Below are positions 60,792 to 64,000 of a stretch of DNA of 64,000 bases, piece after piece. The notes below the pieces were generated by a model. The model did not search any database and was not told the DNA's origin. It was given only the letters and a program-made list of their open reading frames with translations. The stretch is from the NCBI RefSeq assembly GCF_010500245.1, contig NZ_JAAGOX010000006.1:1-64000 (forward strand). The letters run 5' to 3'. The translations under genes were made by a program, and so were the position numbers. Each line of letters begins with the position of its first letter. Position 1 is the first letter of the stretch. Source of the DNA: Ruegeria sp. PrR005 (GTDB taxonomy: Bacteria > Pseudomonadota > Alphaproteobacteria > Rhodobacterales > Rhodobacteraceae).

Positions 60792-62051
60792 ATGTATGCT
60801 GTACTCCTTCTCGTGATGGTGCTGACGCTGCTGGCGTTCAGACAGAACATCATCGTCATTCTTCTTGCTTCTGCGGCCTATGTACATCTGGTTTGGGGCG
60901 ACGGGCATCTGGAGTATCTAGCCGAGGATATCTGGATAAGCCTCGACAATGCGTTGCTTCTGGCCATCCCGATGTTCCTGCTGGCCGGTTCGATCATGAC
61001 CCGAGGCTCGATCGCGCGCCGCCTGATCGACCTTGCGGTCAGCGTCACCCGACCCATTCCGGGCGGTCTTGCAGTCGCGACGATCCTGAGTTGCGCCATC
61101 TTTGCGGCCATTTCCGGATCGTCTCCGGTCACGCTGCTGGCCGTCGGCACAATTCTGTATCCGGCTCTTTTGCAAAACGGCTACTCAAAGCGCTTTGCAC
61201 TCGGAGCCCTGACCTCGGGTGGGACACTGGGCATCATCATCCCGCCGTCCATCCCGCTTATCCTCTATGGGATCGTGAACGAAAAGAACATCGCCGACCT
61301 TTTCCTTGCGGGCATCATTCCGGGCCTGATGATCGCCGCGGTTCTGGCCGGGTACTCCTACTGGGTCAATCGGAAGATGCCGTCCCAGCCGTTCAACCTG
61401 GCGGAGTTCACCACCGCGTTGAAACGGGGCGGTTGGTCGGCGTTACTGCCGTTGATCCTGCTGGGCGGAATTTACTCCGGCTACTTTTCCGCGACCGAGG
61501 CCGCCGCAGTTGCGCTGGTCTACGCGATCTTTGTCGAGATATTCATTCACCGCGAATTGAAGCCGATAGATTTCTATCACACCTGTGTTGAAACGGCGAA
61601 ACTGTTGGGAATGCTCTTTCCGATCGTTGCCGTCGCATTGAGCCTCAAGACCATTCTCACGATCGAAGAGGTGCCCGACCAGTTGGCCATGTGGATCACT
61701 TCGGTCACCAACAACAAGATCGCCTTCCTTCTGGCCGTGAACCTGCTACTGCTTGTCGTGGGATGCCTTTTCGATGTGATTTCGGCCATCCTGATCCTCG
61801 GCCCGCTGCTGATGGTGCCCGCGATGGCCTATGGCATCGATCCGATCCACTTCGGCGTGATCATGGTGATCAACCTGGAAATCGGTTTTCTGACCCCGCC
61901 GATGGGCCTGAACCTGATCGTCGCGATGACGGCGTTTCGAGAGAATTTCCTTGAAATCTGCATGGCCGTCCTGCCGTTTATCGCGCTTATCATGGCGGTT
62001 CTATTGGTCGTCACCTTCGTGCCTCAAACCGCGCTCTTCTTTGTCCGATGA
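60792..62051 (+). CDS. dctM: TRAP transporter large permease subunit (DctM)
   Basis: The 419-residue protein has about twelve hydrophobic segments with family motifs AIPMFLLAGSIMTRG, AAISGSSPVTLLAVG, GTLGIIIPPSIPLILYG and NLEIGFLTPPMGLNLIV. Length is normal for a separate DctM. Last of the three TRAP genes. Confidence 0.9.
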   Translation: MYAVLLLVMVLTLLAFRQNIIVILLASAAYVHLVWGDGHLEYLAEDIWISLDNALLLAIPMFLLAGSIMTRGSIARRLIDLAVSVTRPIPGGLAVATILSCAIFAAISGSSPVTLLAVGTILYPALLQNGYSKRFALGALTSGGTLGIIIPPSIPLILYGIVNEKNIADLFLAGIIPGLMIAAVLAGYSYWVNRKMPSQPFNLAEFTTALKRGGWSALLPLILLGGIYSGYFSATEAAAVALVYAIFVEIFIHRELKPIDFYHTCVETAKLLGMLFPIVAVALSLKTILTIEEVPDQLAMWITSVTNNKIAFLLAVNLLLLVVGCLFDVISAILILGPLLMVPAMAYGIDPIHFGVIMVINLEIGFLTPPMGLNLIVAMTAFRENFLEICMAVLPFIALIMAVLLVVTFVPQTALFFVR

Positions 62052-62136
62052 GCGCGGGAGGACAAGGCGACGCTTTGACAAGGCCGCGCCAAGAACCTAA
62101 ATCGGGCATGGAACGGAAAGTGCGGAAAGGCATGGG

Positions 62137-62817
62137 ATGAATATCGATGCAATATCGGTAAACGAAGACATCCCCGGCGTCCTGCCGGCCCGACAGGCGC
62201 GCAGCCGCCGCATCAGGGACGCATATATCGAAGCTGGCATCAAACTTCTGAACTCAATGCGGTTCAATGATCTGAAGGTTTCGGATCTGGCGCAGGAGTG
62301 CGGGCAATCGGTCGGCAGTTTCTACACCCGGTTCGAGGACAAGGAAGCTTATTTCCGCGCGCTGCGTGCGGCAGCGATAGGCCTCTGCAACCTCGAGATT
62401 CATGGTCGCATCGGTGGCGACAAGCTGTACGAGATGGAACCCGAGGAGGCTCTGGACGAGCTCGTTGATCTGATGGCCGATCTTTTCACCGGTCCTGTGC
62501 GTGGTGTCTTGCGGGAGTCTCTGCTCCGTATCCTTGAGCCCGACGACCCTTGGGCGCCAATGCGCGATTCCGCGCGCGAGATCATGCGAAACTACCGCCG
62601 GGCCTGCGGCACGCAGTTCCCCGCATTTGACCCGGCAGAAACCCAGACGAGGTTGAGTTTCTGTTTTCAGCTGGTCGTCGGTGCGCTTCAGAACGACTTG
62701 GTCAATGACTACCACGTCTTTTCGACCAAAGACCAATCGCTGAGAAAGGGTCTCAAGGAGGTCGTTCGCAGTTACATGCGCGCTGGCCGTGAGCCAAGCG
62801 TCAATCCTGACGTCTAG
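62137..62817 (+). CDS. TetR-family transcriptional regulator
   Basis: The N-terminal helix-turn-helix matches TetR: AGIKLLNSMRFNDLKVSDLA then QECGQSVGSFYTRFEDKEAYF. The C-terminal 140 residues are helical and ligand-binding. It follows dctM by 85 bp and probably controls the TRAP and the divergent ALDH/TauE operons. Effector unknown. Confidence 0.88.
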   Translation: MNIDAISVNEDIPGVLPARQARSRRIRDAYIEAGIKLLNSMRFNDLKVSDLAQECGQSVGSFYTRFEDKEAYFRALRAAAIGLCNLEIHGRIGGDKLYEMEPEEALDELVDLMADLFTGPVRGVLRESLLRILEPDDPWAPMRDSAREIMRNYRRACGTQFPAFDPAETQTRLSFCFQLVVGALQNDLVNDYHVFSTKDQSLRKGLKEVVRSYMRAGREPSVNPDV

Positions 62818-62837
62818 GGGGTCGTTTCAAAGGGACT

Positions 62838-63055
62838 TGTCGGATGGAGCCCGGCGGAGGCGGTCTGGGCAGGCGCGTCGTCTCTGATCATGACGAACCC
62901 GAACCAGTTGCGCAACTTCTGTACCAGCGGCGAAATCGCCCGCTTGACCATTTTGCAATACGCCAAACGTACGCTGTTCTTGCGGAACATCGAAGGCTTG
63001 CCGCACCAACGCGCCCTCGACGTAAACCACTATGCCGTTCGGTTCTGGTAGCCCC
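62838..63055 (+). mobile_element. IS6-like remnant G, decayed
   Basis: After TTGTCGGATGGAGCCCGG the + strand reads MTNPNQLRNFCTSGEIARLT then LFLRNIEGLPHQRALDVNHY and AVRFW before a stop, lining up with the transposase N-terminus of copy B (PFSYF, SLRNVEDLLHERGVDVSHET, IRFWW). Similarity ends near 63055. The DNA between this and 63243 shows nothing else. Confidence 0.6.
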
Positions 63056-63243
63056 GGGTCCGAGTGTTTGATAAGAGCGATAGGGCGTGTTCGGTGATGT
63101 CTATTGGCAGTCCGCGAACCGGCACACGCGCACCGGAGGGACAATTTTGGAACGTGTGGCCCAGCAAGACCATCCGGTCGGTACCCGGGCAAGAGGTGTT
63201 GCAGTAAATCGCGCGGGCCCGATACCTGCGCGGGCGCAACTGA

Positions 63244-64000
63244 ATGGATAGGGGGGATGCCCCGCGTTGGGCGATCCCGGACTGGTTTCTGATCCTCGTT
63301 TCCGGGGCGATTATCGTCTACGGCTTATGGGTGGGCCGCGACTTCCTTATCCCGTTGGCCATCACGGCGCTGGTCTTCATCCTCACCGTAGCGATGGTCG
63401 ACTGGATCTCGGCCAGATCGATTGCAGGGCATTCACCGCCGAGATGGCTCGCCAATATGATTGCCGCGTCGCTGATCATCTTTGCGTTGTTTCTTCTCGG
63501 GGTCGTGTTTTCCCAGGCGGGCCACGAGATTGTCGCCTCCGGTCCGCAGTTGCGCTTGCGCGTGGCTGAAATGGCAGATCATCTGGAGAGTTTCCTGGGA
63601 CCCAAACTGGTGGATACGTTCCGAAACAGTGCTGCCGATCTGGATATTGGAGGCTGGCTTGCGGCTGCGATCGCGCAACTTGCGGGCAGCGTTTCGGCGC
63701 TTGCCCTGGTGTCGCTTTACTTGGTCTTCTTGATATCGGAACGCAGAGCGTGGATCGGCAAGCTGCCTCTGCTTGCTTCAGACCCCGTCAAGGCAAGGTT
63801 AGTTCTTGCGCGTATTGCGACCGGCGTGCAGCAATACATGCTGGTCAACGCTCTCACCAGTGCCCTGAGCTCGGGGGCTGCCTATCTGATTTTCCGCTCC
63901 ATCGGCCTGGATTTTGCCGCTCTTCTGGCGGTTATCGTGTTTATCGTTGGCTTTATTCCGAATATTGGCGCCTTCATCGGCCTTGCCTTGCCGTGTCTGA
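63244..64000 (+). CDS. AI-2E family permease (PerM-like), 3' end outside window
   Basis: An open frame runs from ATG 63244, right after an in-frame TGA, to the window edge (252 codons). It has two N-terminal membrane helices, a soluble amphipathic stretch (RVAEMADHLESFLG), and later helices ending in FIPNIGAFIGLALPC, the characteristic FIPxIG motif of AI-2E/PerM proteins. No ribosome site is obvious. Family members export AI-2 or cations; the substrate is not predictable. Confidence 0.8.
   Translation, partial: MDRGDAPRWAIPDWFLILVSGAIIVYGLWVGRDFLIPLAITALVFILTVAMVDWISARSIAGHSPPRWLANMIAASLIIFALFLLGVVFSQAGHEIVASGPQLRLRVAEMADHLESFLGPKLVDTFRNSAADLDIGGWLAAAIAQLAGSVSALALVSLYLVFLISERRAWIGKLPLLASDPVKARLVLARIATGVQQYMLVNALTSALSSGAAYLIFRSIGLDFAALLAVIVFIVGFIPNIGAFIGLALPCL

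Noticed and set aside
62827-63192. Minus-strand ORF of 121 codons after the TetR gene
   Set aside because: Better explained by the + strand IS6-like remnant G; no ribosome site or family.
1-64000. CRISPR array, tRNA or rRNA gene, replication origin
   Set aside because: I looked for regularly spaced repeats, cloverleaf-like tRNA ends and parS/iteron-like repeats and found none convincing.

Overview
The window looks like accessory DNA from a marine alphaproteobacterium, most likely Rhodobacterales (Roseobacter group). The basis is GC-rich coding DNA, TRAP and polyamine-type ABC uptake systems, cyclase/TPR regulators, a TauE exporter, a hydantoinase pathway and many IS scars. This is inference from gene content; there is no rRNA or tRNA marker in the window.

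The region is a string of self-contained modules separated by decayed insertion sequences. Seven remnants of one IS6-like element (about 7.4, 13.9, 25.1, 29.5, 45.0, 52.7 and 62.8 kb) all lie on the + strand, nearly always between functional modules. There are also an internally deleted IS3 end (1-160), a truncated IS5 element (32.1-32.8 kb), an IS110 pseudogene (53.2-54.2 kb) and a large serine recombinase with one small partner ORF (29.9-31.8 kb).

Layout. (1) 0.5-7.3 kb, - strand: Tat-exported TRAP-type binding protein, TorS-like hybrid kinase, free Hpt protein, and a receiver domain fused to an EamA-type membrane transporter. This reads as a complete phosphorelay whose output is a transporter rather than a DNA-binding protein. 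(2) 7.8-13.7 kb: YcaO protein, a class III cyclase/BTAD/TPR regulator, an unknown 165-residue protein and an animal-type heme peroxidase. (3) 14.1-25.0 kb: GntR regulator with two apparent winged helices, two related GT1 glycosyltransferases, a polyamine-type ABC transporter, two cupins, an AmgK-like kinase and an aldehyde dehydrogenase. (4) 26.0-29.5 kb: hydantoinase, VOC protein, hydantoin racemase and DapA-like aldolase. (5) 33.0-36.9 kb: AraC regulator divergent from a class A and a class C beta-lactamase-like protein. (6) 37.4-43.7 kb: catalase-like protein, unknown 238-residue protein, Dyp peroxidase, and a convergent cyclase/ATPase/TPR regulator. (7) 43.8-52.7 kb: SMP-30 lactonase-like protein, amidohydrolase, outer-membrane barrel, CDF-like transporter, secreted Ntn-hydrolase and a FlgO/TPR regulator. 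(8) 54.5-62.8 kb: TauE exporter, aldehyde dehydrogenase, two coupled unknown proteins and an NTF2-like protein, divergent from a TRAP DctPQM transporter and a TetR regulator. (9) 63.2 kb to the edge: partial AI-2E family permease.

The most unusual items are the phosphorelay ending in a REC-EamA transporter, the two peroxidase operons that each meet a giant cyclase/TPR regulator tail to tail with overlapping stop codons, and the ABC/glycosyltransferase/cupin/kinase cluster. All functions are read from motifs and context; no database search was run.
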